A stretch of DNA of 64,000 bases, from the NCBI RefSeq assembly GCF_020215645.1, contig NZ_CP084058.1, positions 7,192,001-7,256,000 on the forward strand, written 5' to 3'. Source of the stretch: Nonomuraea gerenzanensis (GTDB lineage Bacteria > Actinomycetota > Actinomycetes > Streptosporangiales > Streptosporangiaceae). Position numbers and translations under genes: made by a program. The notes below the pieces were generated by a model. It did not search any database and was not told the origin of the DNA. It saw only the letters and a program-made list of their open reading frames with translations. How positions within the stretch are numbered: the stretch's first letter is position 1; each line of letters opens with the position of its first letter. Positions 1 to 8,179 of the stretch are shown here, piece after piece.

Positions 1-399
1 GTAGGACAGGCCGAAGACCTCGCGCAGCACGAACGCCGTCCGCTCCGCCGGGCTGAGCGACTCGAGCAGGACGAGCACCGCCATGCTGACCGACTCGTCC
101 AGGGTCACCCGGTCCTCCGGGCCGGGCTCCGGCAGGACGCCGACGAGCGGCTCGGGCAGCCACTGCCCGACGTAGCTCTCGCGCCTGGCCCTGGCGGAGC
201 CCAGCTCGTCCAGGCAGATGCGGGCGACCACCGTGGTGAGCCAGGCCCGCACGTCCCGCAGGTCGCTCCCCCGCGCCCGGGTGAAGCGCAGGTACGCCTC
301 CTGGACGGCGTCCTCGGCATCGGCCAGCGTGCCGAGCATGCGGTAGGCGACCTCGGTGAGGTGCGGCCGGTACCGCTCGAACTCGTGGGCGGTGTGCAT
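1..399 (-). CDS. ECF RNA polymerase sigma factor, 5' part only (SigJ-like)
   Basis: Only the N-terminal 133 codons are in the window; the gene runs off the left edge. The protein starts MHTAHEFERYRPHLTEVAYRM. It carries a sigma region 2 signature (GTLADAEDAVQEAYLRF, residues about 24-40) and the beginning of region 4 (SLSPAERTAFVLREVFGLSY near the edge). This layout matches ECF41/SigJ-type factors, which usually continue into a C-terminal SnoaL-like domain that would lie outside the window. It would direct RNA polymerase to a small set of promoters. The divergent gene at 602 shares the 200-bp upstream region. The ATG at 399 is chosen because the protein begins directly with the family-typical N-terminus. 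Confidence 0.85.
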   Translation of the reverse strand, partial: MHTAHEFERYRPHLTEVAYRMLGTLADAEDAVQEAYLRFTRARGSDLRDVRAWLTTVVARICLDELGSARARRESYVGQWLPEPLVGVLPEPGPEDRVTLDESVSMAVLVLLESLSPAERTAFVLREVFGLSY

Positions 400-601
400 A
401 CCTGTTAGACGACGAAGCCTGCTGCCCTGTGACGTCGTCCACCGGCCACCGCCGGGGCCGGAAACTTTCACGTCAACAGGGATTGATGAAGAGAACTTTC
501 GAGGATATCTTCACGATCAAGCCGCCCCTCCTCCGGGGCGACGCGATCGGGCGTTCGACCGTACCCCCTCCACCCCTTGATCCCTGATTCACGAGGTGAG
601 C
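400..601. promoter_or_regulatory. Divergent intergenic region between sigma factor and M23 gene
   Basis: About 200 bp with a clearly lower GC stretch at 460-525. It holds two similar elements, GAAACTTTC at 461 and GAGAACTTTC at 491. Such an AAC-containing element can be an ECF-type -35 box, but I cannot assign a -10 box with confidence. A Shine-Dalgarno GAGG ends just before the ATG at 602. No ORF here looks real. Confidence 0.3.
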
Positions 602-1474
602 ATGCCCAAGATCGGAAAGCCCGTGCTGCCCCTGGCCTTCGCCCTGGTGGCGGCGCTGTTCCCCCAGCCCGCCTCAGCGGACCCCGTCGAGGCCCTGGCC
701 ACCACGCACAAGAGCCCGTTCAACTGCGGAAAGACGTTCAACGCCAACAACTGGTACCCCGACCACAGCCCTTCCGGTTCGATCGACTGGCAGGACTACG
801 GCAGCGACGACATCAACGGCGAGACCGTACGCGCCACCGCCGCCGGCACCGCGTACTTCTACGACGCCGGCAACACCAGCTACGGCAAGTGGATCGAGAT
901 CCGGCACGGCGACGGCACCAGAACCCGCTACGCCCACCTCGCCACCATGGCGCGGGCGGCCGGCGGCTCGATGAGCGTCGGCCAGGGCACCGTGATCGGT
1001 ACGGTCGGCTCCACGGGCGGCTCCAGCGCCCCGCACCTGCACTACGAGCAGCGGACCTCCAGCGGAGGGGTGGACACCAGCCCCACGGTGGACGGCGTGA
1101 CCGTGGCCCTGGGGCAGAAGAAGGCCATCACCAGCACCAACTCGTGCGGTGGCAACCCGTACACGCCCGAAGAGGTCTGCGGCAGCGGCTACGCCGTCAT
1201 CGACTCGGCCGCGCTCAGCGGTGGCCGTACGTACCTGCTCTACAACTCCGGGAACGGGAACAACTGCGTCGCGACACTGAAGACGACGAACGTCGGAACG
1301 CCGTCGTCGATGTCGGCCTTCCTCGAACCGCAGGGCGAGAGCAGGGCGACGAATTCGGGCAGCTTCAGCTACTACGCGGGGCCTGTCGTGCGGTCGGCCG
1401 CCGGGCAGTGCGTCAAGTGGGGCGGGTCGATCGGGAGCAGCTCGTACACCAGCCCCTTCGAGCACTGCGGTTAG
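602..1474 (+). CDS. Secreted M23 (LytM-like) peptidase homologue with C-terminal Cys-containing domain
   Basis: A protein of 290 residues with a signal peptide ending at ASA about residue 27. A lysostaphin/LytM-type M23 domain occupies about residues 45-165: SIDW (Asp ligand), RYAHL, GSTGGS and HLHYE with the HxH ligand. These enzymes cut peptide bonds in peptidoglycan outside the cell. The usual first ligand pattern HxGxD reads SGSID here, so the His four residues before Asp is Ser; an upstream His in DHSP may substitute, as in some actinobacterial relatives. The C-terminal 110 residues (CGSGYAVID, YYAGPV, CVKWGG) resemble a small secreted actinobacterial domain of unknown function. ATG 602 is preferred over GTG 596 because GAGGTGA forms a Shine-Dalgarno 5-6 bases upstream. 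Its stop overlaps the stop of the convergent SDR gene. Confidence 0.8.
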   Translation: MPKIGKPVLPLAFALVAALFPQPASADPVEALATTHKSPFNCGKTFNANNWYPDHSPSGSIDWQDYGSDDINGETVRATAAGTAYFYDAGNTSYGKWIEIRHGDGTRTRYAHLATMARAAGGSMSVGQGTVIGTVGSTGGSSAPHLHYEQRTSSGGVDTSPTVDGVTVALGQKKAITSTNSCGGNPYTPEEVCGSGYAVIDSAALSGGRTYLLYNSGNGNNCVATLKTTNVGTPSSMSAFLEPQGESRATNSGSFSYYAGPVVRSAAGQCVKWGGSIGSSSYTSPFEHCG

Positions 1475-2238
1475 GCGCCGCGCATCGCGTCCGAGACCGG
1501 TTTGGCGCCCCGGTGGGCCGTGTAGCCGCCGTCCACCGGGATCTCGGCGCCGGTGATGTACGAGGACTCGTCCGAGATGAGGAAGACCACCAGCGGGGCC
1601 ACGTCGTCCACCGTGCCGGACCGGCCCAGTGGCGTCTGCGCGAGGTTGGCCGTGCGGAAGGCGTCCGGGGCGGAGGCGGTCATCGGGGTGTCGATGAAGC
1701 CCGGATGGATGGTGTTGACGCGGATGCCGCGCGGGCCCAGCTCCAGGCTCGCGGCGGCGGACAGGCCACGCAGGGCCCATTTGCTGGTGGTGTAGGCGAC
1801 GGGGTGGTGCGCGGTGAGCGCCGCCGCGGAGCCGATGTTGACGATGGACGCCCCTGGGCCCATGAGCGGGGTCAGGTGCTGGATGCCGAGCAGCGGGCCG
1901 GTGAGGTTGACGGCGTGCACGCGGGCCAGGTCGGGCCCGGTCACCTCGGCCAGGCGGGCGCGCCAGGTGATGCCGGCGTTGTTGACCAGGCCGTGGACCT
2001 GGCCGTGTGTGGCGCGCAGCCAGGTGGCCAGGTCCGCCCAGGAGGAGGCGTCGGTGACGTCCAGGCGGCGGGCGGTGATGCGACCGTCGTCCCCAGCGGC
2101 GCCTCCGTCCAGGGCTGGTGGGGTGAGGTCGGTGGCGATGACGTGGGCGCCCTCGCGCGCCAGGGCGACGGCCGCCGCCGCGCCCTGGCCGCCGGCGGCG
2201 CCGGTCACCACGACGACCTTGCCTCGCACGCGGCTCAT
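1471..2238 (-). CDS. SDR family NAD(P)-dependent oxidoreductase
   Basis: A protein of 255 residues and a classical short-chain dehydrogenase/reductase. It has TGAAGGQGAA (TGxxxGxG cofactor loop, near residue 12), NNAG, catalytic Ser in NIGSAA, YTTSK (YxxxK, about residue 155) and a C-terminal PVDGGYTAH. A hydrophobic substrate alcohol or ketone is oxidised or reduced in the cytoplasm. It is the last gene of the seven-gene minus-strand operon, and its ATG overlaps the TGA of the upstream FAH gene by 4 bp, so it is probably translationally coupled. The substrate cannot be read from sequence; by context it handles an intermediate of aromatic ring catabolism. Confidence 0.88.
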   Translation of the reverse strand: MSRVRGKVVVVTGAAGGQGAAAAVALAREGAHVIATDLTPPALDGGAAGDDGRITARRLDVTDASSWADLATWLRATHGQVHGLVNNAGITWRARLAEVTGPDLARVHAVNLTGPLLGIQHLTPLMGPGASIVNIGSAAALTAHHPVAYTTSKWALRGLSAAASLELGPRGIRVNTIHPGFIDTPMTASAPDAFRTANLAQTPLGRSGTVDDVAPLVVFLISDESSYITGAEIPVDGGYTAHRGAKPVSDAMRGA

Positions 2239-3164
2239 GCCGGACGCTGCCGGGGACGGGGACGCGCCTTGGGCAGCGGCAGCGGGTCCGCGCCGGCGAC
2301 GACGGTGTTGCGGACGGTGCCGATGCCCTCGACGGTGATCTCGACCACGTCGCCCGGCTTGAGCGGCGGCGGGTCCTGCCGGCCGCGCAGCCCCCACAGC
2401 TCGGCGAGGCAGCCGCCGTTGCCGCAGGTGCCGGAGCCGAGCACGTCGCCGGGGCGGACGCGGGTGCCGCGCGAGGCGTAGGCGACGAGCTCCTCGAACG
2501 GCCAGCCCATGTTGGACAGCAGGTCGCGGCCGATCTCCGTGCCGTTGACGCTGACGGTGAGCGCCAGACGCAGGAAGCCGTCGGCGTCCCGGTACGGCTC
2601 CAGCTCGTCCGCCGTCACCAGCCAGGGGCCCAGGGTGGTGGCGGTGTCCTTGCCCTTGCACGGGCCCAGGCCGACCTGCATCTCGCGGGACTGCAAGTCG
2701 CGGGCCGACCAGTCGTTGAAGACGGTGTAGCCGTAGATGTGGTCGCGGGCCTGCTCCGGGGTGAGGTCGGCGCCCTCCTTCCCGATGATCGCGGCGACCT
2801 CCAGCTCGAAGTCGAAGGCGTGGCAGCCGGGCGGGATCGGCACGTCGTCGTGCGCGCCGATCATGGCGTGCGGGTTGCCGAAGTAGAACGTCGGGGCGTC
2901 GTACCAGGCGTCGGGGACGCCGCCGCGCCCCTCCACGCTCCTGCGCACGCCTTCGACGTGCTCCTCGAACGTGACGTAGTCGCGGACCGACGACGGCTGG
3001 ACGGGCGGCAGCAGCCGCACCTGCGCCAGCGGGACCGGCTCGCCCGTCCGCACGTCTCCTGGCACGTTGAGCGGGCCGATCCCGTCGGGCAGCGGCCTGA
3101 TCGTGTCGCCGTCCACGAGGCCGCAGCGGGTGCGGCCCTCGTGGGTGTAGGTAGCGATCCTCAT
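2235..3164 (-). CDS. Fumarylacetoacetate hydrolase (FAH) family protein
   Basis: A protein of 309 residues. An N-terminal small domain (MRIATYTHEGRTRCGLVDGD) precedes the FAH fold. Family hallmarks are FELEVAAIIGKEG with metal-binding acids, FNDWSARDLQSREM, GKDTATTLGPWLVT and SGTCGNGGCLAELWG. FAH-family enzymes hydrolyse C-C bonds, or hydrate or decarboxylate, in 2-oxo acids from ring cleavage, using Mg or Mn. It lies 11 bp downstream of the extradiol dioxygenase gene, fitting a role on the ring-cleavage product. The start at 3164 gives the standard N-terminus. A second, different FAH member begins the same operon at 8092. Confidence 0.88.
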   Translation of the reverse strand: MRIATYTHEGRTRCGLVDGDTIRPLPDGIGPLNVPGDVRTGEPVPLAQVRLLPPVQPSSVRDYVTFEEHVEGVRRSVEGRGGVPDAWYDAPTFYFGNPHAMIGAHDDVPIPPGCHAFDFELEVAAIIGKEGADLTPEQARDHIYGYTVFNDWSARDLQSREMQVGLGPCKGKDTATTLGPWLVTADELEPYRDADGFLRLALTVSVNGTEIGRDLLSNMGWPFEELVAYASRGTRVRPGDVLGSGTCGNGGCLAELWGLRGRQDPPPLKPGDVVEITVEGIGTVRNTVVAGADPLPLPKARPRPRQRPA

Positions 3165-3175
3165 CGAAGCGGCCC

Positions 3176-4108
3176 CTAGACCGGCGGGGCGACGAACACG
3201 CCGCGGTCGACGTCGTTGAAGGACTCCTTGGCCACCAGCTCGTTCATCGGGTTCGCGGTGCCCCACTGATCGGTGACCTCGGGCTCGGAGAAGTCGTAGA
3301 CGTGCGGGTGCCAGGCGTCCTCGTCGAGCTCCTCCAGCTCGGTGGTGTACTCGATGGTGTTGCCGTGCGGGTCCAGGAAGTAGGAGAACGTGTTGTCGCC
3401 GGCCAGGTGGCGGCCGGGCCCCCAGATCATGCGGACCCCGGCGCGCAGCAGGCGTCCCGTGCCGTACATGTACTCGTCGAGGCCGCGCAGCTCGAAGCTG
3501 ATGTGGTGCAGGCTGGCGTGCGGGCCGCGGGCGATGGCCATGCTGTGGTGCTGCGGGTTGCAGCGCATGAAGTGCATGACCTGGCCCATGCGGGGGTGGG
3601 CGAGGGTGTCGGACAGGGCGAAGCCGAGGTGGGTCTCGTACCAGACGCGGGTGGCGTCGATGTCGGGCGCGTTGAGCACCACGTGCGACAGGCGGACCGG
3701 GACCGACTCCTTGGCCTCCAGCTTGCGGTGCTTGCGGACGGCGACGTCGGCGGAGATCTCCACGGTACGGCCGTCGAGGTCGAAGAAGCGGAAGCCGTAG
3801 CCGCCGCCGGGGGTGTCCAGCTTGCCCGGCTCGGAGATCAGCCGGACCTCGGCGGCGCGCAGCCGCTCGGCCAGCGCGTCCACGTCGGCGGGGGTGGCGG
3901 CGCCGAAGGAGACCAGGTCGAGCCGCTTCTCCTCCGCCTTGCGCAGCCGGACGACGTACTGCTCCGGCGAGCCCTCGGCGGCCAGGAAACTGAGGCCGGA
4001 GTCGCCCGCGACCTCGGTCAGCCCCCAGACACCGGCGTAGAAGTCGCGCTGCTTGTCGTAGTCGGGCACGGCCAGGTCCACGTGCCGCAGGTGCGTGATG
4101 AGTCTCAT
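3176..4108 (-). CDS. VOC-superfamily extradiol ring-cleavage dioxygenase (catechol 2,3-dioxygenase-like)
   Basis: A protein of 310 residues made of two tandem vicinal-oxygen-chelate modules. The N-terminal half begins LITHLRHVDLAVPDYDK; the C-terminal half contains RLSHVVLNAPDID (first His ligand), SLHHISFELRG (second His) and GNTIEYTTELEEL (Glu ligand), the usual 2-His-1-carboxylate Fe(II) set of type I extradiol enzymes. It would cleave a dihydroxylated ring next to the diol using O2. Its ATG overlaps the stop of the amidohydrolase gene by 4 bp. The diol substrate is unknown; the upstream flavin hydroxylase could provide it. Confidence 0.85.
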   Translation of the reverse strand: MRLITHLRHVDLAVPDYDKQRDFYAGVWGLTEVAGDSGLSFLAAEGSPEQYVVRLRKAEEKRLDLVSFGAATPADVDALAERLRAAEVRLISEPGKLDTPGGGYGFRFFDLDGRTVEISADVAVRKHRKLEAKESVPVRLSHVVLNAPDIDATRVWYETHLGFALSDTLAHPRMGQVMHFMRCNPQHHSMAIARGPHASLHHISFELRGLDEYMYGTGRLLRAGVRMIWGPGRHLAGDNTFSYFLDPHGNTIEYTTELEELDEDAWHPHVYDFSEPEVTDQWGTANPMNELVAKESFNDVDRGVFVAPPV

Positions 4109-5088
4109 GAAGGATCCTTCAGGTCGAACAGCCGGACGGCGTTGCCGCCACGGATGGAGGTGTCCGAGAGCCCGGCCGCGCGCAGGGCCGCGAGCGGGTC
4201 GGGGTCGCCCAGGTCGAAGGGGAAGTCCGAGCCGAGCAGCACCCGCTCGGGCCCGGCGACGCGGACCAGCTCGCGCAGGGCTGCCGGGTCGTGGGTGAGG
4301 GAGTCGAAGTGCAGGTCGCGCAGGTAGCTGCTGGGCTCGCGGGCGCAGCCGCGGGCGTCGGGCCGCACCCGCCAGCCGTGGTCGGCGCGGCCCAGGTAGT
4401 ACGGCAGGTAGCCGCCGCCGTGCGCGGCCAGCAGCTTGAGCCCGGGATGCCGGTCCAGGACGCCGGAGAAGATCAGGTGGGACAGCGCGACGGCGTTCTC
4501 GACGGGCTGGCCGACGAGGTTGGACAGGTACCAGCGGTCCAGGCGCTCGTCCAGGGTGCAGCCGAAGGGGTGCAGGAACACGACCGCGCCCGTCTCGGCG
4601 GCGTGCGCCCAGAAGGACTCGTAGGCCGGGTCGGACAGCTCCCGGCCGGGGGCGTGCGAGGAGATCTCCACGCCCTTCAGCCCCAGGCCGAGCGCGTGGT
4701 CGAGGGCCTCGGTCAGCAGGTCAGGATGCTGGAGCGGGGCCAGCCCGAGTCCCTGGAGCCGGTCGGAGCCGCAGTGGGCGGCCACGCCCTCGTTCGCCAG
4801 CCGCCACACCGTGCGCGCCAGGGCGGGATCGGCCCAGTAGTGGTAGTGGGACGGCGACGGCGAGACGACCTGCACGTCCACGCCCGCCGCGGCCATCGCC
4901 GCCAGCCGGTCGCCGACCCGGGTGAGCAGGCCGATCCGCTCGCCGATCATCGCGCCCGACACGGCCAGCGCCTCGGGCCCGTTGCGGCGGGCGTCCAGCT
5001 CCCGGTGCGCGTCGTGGCCGGGACGCCCCGCCACCGCCCGCTCGATCTCCGGCAGCAGGACGTGCGCGTGCACGTCAACGGTGATCAT
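4105..5088 (-). CDS. Amidohydrolase family 2 metal-dependent hydrolase/decarboxylase (ACMSD-like)
   Basis: A protein of 327 residues. The N-terminus MITVDVHAHVLLPE contains the HxH metal pair. Further ligands are seen in FLHPFG, AAHGGGYLPYYLGR and LGSDFPFDLGD. This set is typical of the amidohydrolase-2 family that includes 2-amino-3-carboxymuconate-6-semialdehyde decarboxylase and gamma-resorcylate decarboxylase. It probably removes a carboxyl group from, or hydrolyses, an aromatic intermediate in the cytoplasm. It sits between the flavin monooxygenase and the extradiol dioxygenase with 4-bp overlaps on both sides, so it acts in the same route. Confidence 0.85.
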   Translation of the reverse strand: MITVDVHAHVLLPEIERAVAGRPGHDAHRELDARRNGPEALAVSGAMIGERIGLLTRVGDRLAAMAAAGVDVQVVSPSPSHYHYWADPALARTVWRLANEGVAAHCGSDRLQGLGLAPLQHPDLLTEALDHALGLGLKGVEISSHAPGRELSDPAYESFWAHAAETGAVVFLHPFGCTLDERLDRWYLSNLVGQPVENAVALSHLIFSGVLDRHPGLKLLAAHGGGYLPYYLGRADHGWRVRPDARGCAREPSSYLRDLHFDSLTHDPAALRELVRVAGPERVLLGSDFPFDLGDPDPLAALRAAGLSDTSIRGGNAVRLFDLKDPS

Positions 5089-6197
5089 GGGCGCTCGCTC
5101 ACCATCGCCGCGATCGTGCCCATCAGGCCGGGCACGTCCGCGTCCCGCACGCCGTCGAGCTGCCAGCGGGCGAGCCGCACCGACGCCTCGACCACGGCCT
5201 TCACCCGGTCGTGACGGCGGTCCATGAACGCCTCGAACAGGTCCTGGTCGAGCCGGTCGGCGGAGAGCAGCAGCTCGGCCAGGACGGCGGCGTCCTCCAG
5301 GCACTGGGCGGCGCCCTGGGCCAGGGTGGGCGGGCAGGCGTGGGCGGCGTCGCCGATCAGGACGGTGCGGCCGCGGTTCCACGGGCGCGGCACGAGCAGC
5401 GACTCGAACCAGGTGTAGTTGATCCGGGCCGGGTCGGTGATGTCGGCGCGGATCTCGTCCCAGGCGCCGCCGTACCCTTCGGCCAGCGCCCGCATGTGCG
5501 CGGCCTTGTCGCCGACGGCCTCCCTCGGCCTGGCCTGCTCGACCAGGTACGCGTACATGGTCTCGGCGCTGGTCGGGCAGTAGCCGGCGATGAAGCAGGG
5601 GCCGCCGTAGACCAGGTCGGTGCGCTCGACGTCCTTGGGGCGGCGGGTGTGGATGCGCCAGATGCCCATGCCGACCGGCTCGGGTACGGCCTCGACGCCG
5701 ATCAGGCGGCGGACCTGCGAGCGGATGCCGTCGGCGCCCACCACCAGGTCGTGGCGCCCGGTGGTGCCGTCGGAGAACCGCACCTCGCCGCCGTCCGACA
5801 CGGCGTCCACCGTCAGGCCGTACCTGACGTGCGCTCCGGCGTCGCGCACGGCGGCGGCCAGGATGGCCGCCAGGTCCGGGCGGTTCATGCCCAGGGTGGC
5901 GGGCAGGTCGGGGCCGCCGGTGCGGGCGTCGGGGACCTCGGCGAGCAGGCCGCCGTCGGGGGTGCGCAGCCCGAGCGTGTCGAACGCGAACCCGGCCGCG
6001 CTGACCTGCTCCCACACGCCGAGGTCGCGCAGCACCCGCAGCGCGTTGCCCTGCAGCGTGATGCCCGAGCCGAGCGTGGCCGGGCCCGGCTCGATCTCCG
6101 CGATCTCCACGGCGACGCCGGCGCGGGCGAGCAGGATGGCCAGGGCGGAGCCGGCGGTGCCGGCGCCGACGATCAGGACGTTCTCTACTGCGGGCAT
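5085..6197 (-). CDS. FAD-dependent aromatic monooxygenase (salicylate-hydroxylase-like)
   Basis: A protein of 370 residues. Class A flavoprotein hydroxylase motifs are in order: LIVGAGTAGSALAILLARAG (GxGxxG Rossmann, residues 7-26), the DG motif GADGIRSQVRRLIG (about 160), and the GD motif LIGDAAHACPPTLAQG (about 290). Such enzymes hydroxylate a ring using NAD(P)H and O2. It starts 7 bp after the cyclase gene and overlaps the amidohydrolase start by 4 bp. The likely role is ring hydroxylation before extradiol cleavage. Salicylate- and 3-hydroxybenzoate-type hydroxylases are alternatives that sequence reading cannot separate. Confidence 0.85.
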   Translation of the reverse strand: MPAVENVLIVGAGTAGSALAILLARAGVAVEIAEIEPGPATLGSGITLQGNALRVLRDLGVWEQVSAAGFAFDTLGLRTPDGGLLAEVPDARTGGPDLPATLGMNRPDLAAILAAAVRDAGAHVRYGLTVDAVSDGGEVRFSDGTTGRHDLVVGADGIRSQVRRLIGVEAVPEPVGMGIWRIHTRRPKDVERTDLVYGGPCFIAGYCPTSAETMYAYLVEQARPREAVGDKAAHMRALAEGYGGAWDEIRADITDPARINYTWFESLLVPRPWNRGRTVLIGDAAHACPPTLAQGAAQCLEDAAVLAELLLSADRLDQDLFEAFMDRRHDRVKAVVEASVRLARWQLDGVRDADVPGLMGTIAAMVSERP

Positions 6198-6204
6198 GAT
6201 CGCC

Positions 6205-7143
6205 TCACTTGATGGCCAGGGGGTTGACGGGGGATCCGACCGCGCCGGTGACCGGCAGCGGCGGGGCGGTGAGGAAGAACTCGTACACACCGTCGGCGGC
6301 GCAGTCGGCGGCGAGCGCGTCCAGGTCCCACATCTCGCCGACGAGCAGGCCGAGGTGCGGGATGACGACCTGGTGCAGGGGCTGGAACGCGTTCTCGAAC
6401 TCGTTCGGCCGCACCTCGAAGCCCCACGTGTCGGTGGCGATGGCGGCGATCTCGCTGCGGTGCAGCCAGCCCGCGCTCCAGAACGACAGGCCGGGCGCGG
6501 GGCCGCCCGCGTAGTCGCCCCAGCCCTCGCGCCTGGCCCTGGCGAGGCGGCCGGTCCGCACGCACACCAGGTCGCCGCGCCCGACCCGGACGCCGTGCGC
6601 CTCGGCGGTGGCGGTCAGGTGCTCCTCGGTGATGGCGAAGCCGTCCGGCAGCTCCCCGTACACCGCCGCCACGTCCAGCAGCACGCCGCGGCCCGCCACC
6701 GGGGCGGCCAGGTGCTCGATGCCGGTGACCTGGTCGCCCTCGCTGGTGACGACCTTGTCGGCGGGCCGGCCGTTCCACGCCCGGCCGTGGTCGAAGATGT
6801 GGCCCAGGCCGTCCCACTGGGTGGAGCACTGCAGCGGCATGGCGATCACGTCGTCCGCGCCGCCGAAGCCGTGCGGGAAGCCCTGGTTCCCGTGTACGGC
6901 GTCCAGGCCGGTGTCGGTCATGGTGTGCACCGGGTTGGTACGGCGCCGCCAGCCCTGCTGCGGGCCGTCGGTGTCGAAGCTCTGGGAGAGCGAGAACGAC
7001 GCGCCGCGCCGGACCAGGCGGGCGGCGGCGGCTCTGGTGGCCTCGTCGATGAAGTTCACGGTGCCGAGCACGTCGTCCTCGCCCCAGCGGCCCCAGTTGG
7101 AGTACGCGGCGGCGGCCTCGGCGATGGCCTGCTCAGCGTTCAT
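6205..7143 (-). CDS. Cyclase family protein (kynurenine-formamidase-like metal hydrolase)
   Basis: A protein of 312 residues. It has the cyclase-family signature QCSTQWDGLGHIFDHG (about residues 99-114) with the variant TQWD in place of THID that is common in the bacterial cyclase branch, followed by RGVLLDVAAVYG and VCVRTGRLA. Members hydrolyse amides, lactones or esters using divalent metals. The gene overlaps the end of the first operon gene by 11 bp. In context it may open a lactone or deacylate an intermediate. The true reaction is unknown. Confidence 0.8.
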   Translation of the reverse strand: MNAEQAIAEAAAAYSNWGRWGEDDVLGTVNFIDEATRAAAARLVRRGASFSLSQSFDTDGPQQGWRRRTNPVHTMTDTGLDAVHGNQGFPHGFGGADDVIAMPLQCSTQWDGLGHIFDHGRAWNGRPADKVVTSEGDQVTGIEHLAAPVAGRGVLLDVAAVYGELPDGFAITEEHLTATAEAHGVRVGRGDLVCVRTGRLARARREGWGDYAGGPAPGLSFWSAGWLHRSEIAAIATDTWGFEVRPNEFENAFQPLHQVVIPHLGLLVGEMWDLDALAADCAADGVYEFFLTAPPLPVTGAVGSPVNPLAIK

Positions 7144-8092
7144 CGCGGCACCTGTTCCGCTGGGTGCCGAGGCCGGTGATCGTGCCCTCCATGACGTCCC
7201 CGTCGCGCAGCAGGCGGCCGTGGTGCAGGCCGTTGCCCGCCGGGCTGCCGGTCAGCACCAGGTCGCCGGGCAGCAGCTCGACGGTCTGGGACACGTAGGA
7301 CACCAGCCGCGCCACGTCGAAGATCATGTCCTTGGTGGACTCGTCCTGCATGACCTCGCCGTTCAGCTTGAGCGTCACCTGCAGCTCGCCCGGGTCGCCG
7401 ACGAAGGCGGCCGGCACCAGGTACGGGCCCAGCGGGGTGAAGGTGGGCGCGTTCTTGGCGCGCAGCCAGTCGGCGCCGATCTCCGGCATGTCGCGGCGGA
7501 AGACCAGCTCGCGGGCGGTGACGTCGTTGGCGATCGTGTAGGCCGCGACGTGTTCGAGAGCCTGCTCCGGATCGATCCGGAACGCCGGGCGGCCGATGAC
7601 GGCGGCCAGCTCCAGCTCCCAGTCCGGCTTCGTGCACCACGACGGGAGCACCACGTCGTCGTACGGGCCGGTGACCGAGGACGGCAGCCCGATGAACACG
7701 TACGGCTGGTCCTCAGCCGCCCGCCGGTCCATCATCGCCGCGACCTCGGCCCGCACCTGCTCGGCGGGACGGCCGCCGGTGGGCTCGTGCGCCACGGCCA
7801 GGTCGATGACGTGGGTGCGGTAGTTGGCGCCGGACTGCAGGATCTGGCGCGGCTCGACCGGGGCGTGCACGCGCAGCTCCGCCAGCGGCAGCCACTCCCC
7901 CGGCGCCGTCGCGGCGTCGTGCAGCAGGGGCAGGACGTCGTCCCAGCGCTCCAGCAGCGCGCGGGTGCTGGGGCCGTGGGCGCTCAGGTCGAGCACCCGG
8001 TCGCCGGCGACGAGACCGGGAAAGGCGGGGCCGGGACCGGCCGAGAAGGTGCCGAGCACGAACGGGCCGGCGAGAGACGGGGATGTTTCCAC
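7133..8092 (-). CDS. FAH family hydrolase, first gene of the aromatic operon
   Basis: A protein of 319 residues starting at a GTG at 8092, preceded by a clean GGAGGA Shine-Dalgarno 6-7 bases upstream. FAH hallmarks are WELELAAVIGRPAF, NDVTARELVFRRDM, KNAPTFTPLGPYLVPA and GDLVLTGSPAGNG. It is the promoter-proximal gene of the seven-gene operon and is divergent from the LysR gene with 87 bp between. It differs clearly from the FAH paralogue at 2235-3164, so the two probably act on successive intermediates (for example hydratase or decarboxylase versus hydrolase), which is inference. Confidence 0.87.
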   Translation of the reverse strand: METSPSLAGPFVLGTFSAGPGPAFPGLVAGDRVLDLSAHGPSTRALLERWDDVLPLLHDAATAPGEWLPLAELRVHAPVEPRQILQSGANYRTHVIDLAVAHEPTGGRPAEQVRAEVAAMMDRRAAEDQPYVFIGLPSSVTGPYDDVVLPSWCTKPDWELELAAVIGRPAFRIDPEQALEHVAAYTIANDVTARELVFRRDMPEIGADWLRAKNAPTFTPLGPYLVPAAFVGDPGELQVTLKLNGEVMQDESTKDMIFDVARLVSYVSQTVELLPGDLVLTGSPAGNGLHHGRLLRDGDVMEGTITGLGTQRNRCRDER

Positions 8093-8137
8093 GAGGTTTC
8101 CTCCGGATGCGGTGCCTTAACCTTGAGCCATCCGGAG

Positions 8138-8164
8138 GAATCTGGGAAATCGATTCTTTGAATC
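8138..8164. promoter_or_regulatory. Candidate LysR-type operator in the divergent promoter
   Basis: Between the divergent aromatic operon and the LysR gene lies GATTC-TTT-GAATC (8152-8164), a perfect inverted repeat. An additional GAATC at 8138-8142 makes a second inverted pair with GATTC at 8152. Three phased half sites in an 87-bp divergent gap suit LysR-type regulators, which bind dyads near both promoters. The binding assignment is inference. Confidence 0.5.
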
Positions 8165-8179
8165 CCTACCATCCACTAC

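Noticed and set aside
577..2481. Long open frames on both strands over the M23 and SDR genes (for example the 634-codon plus-strand frame)
   Set aside because: They are Arg/Gly-rich shadow frames of high-GC genes with no domain; the overlapping M23, SDR and FAH proteins have clear motifs.
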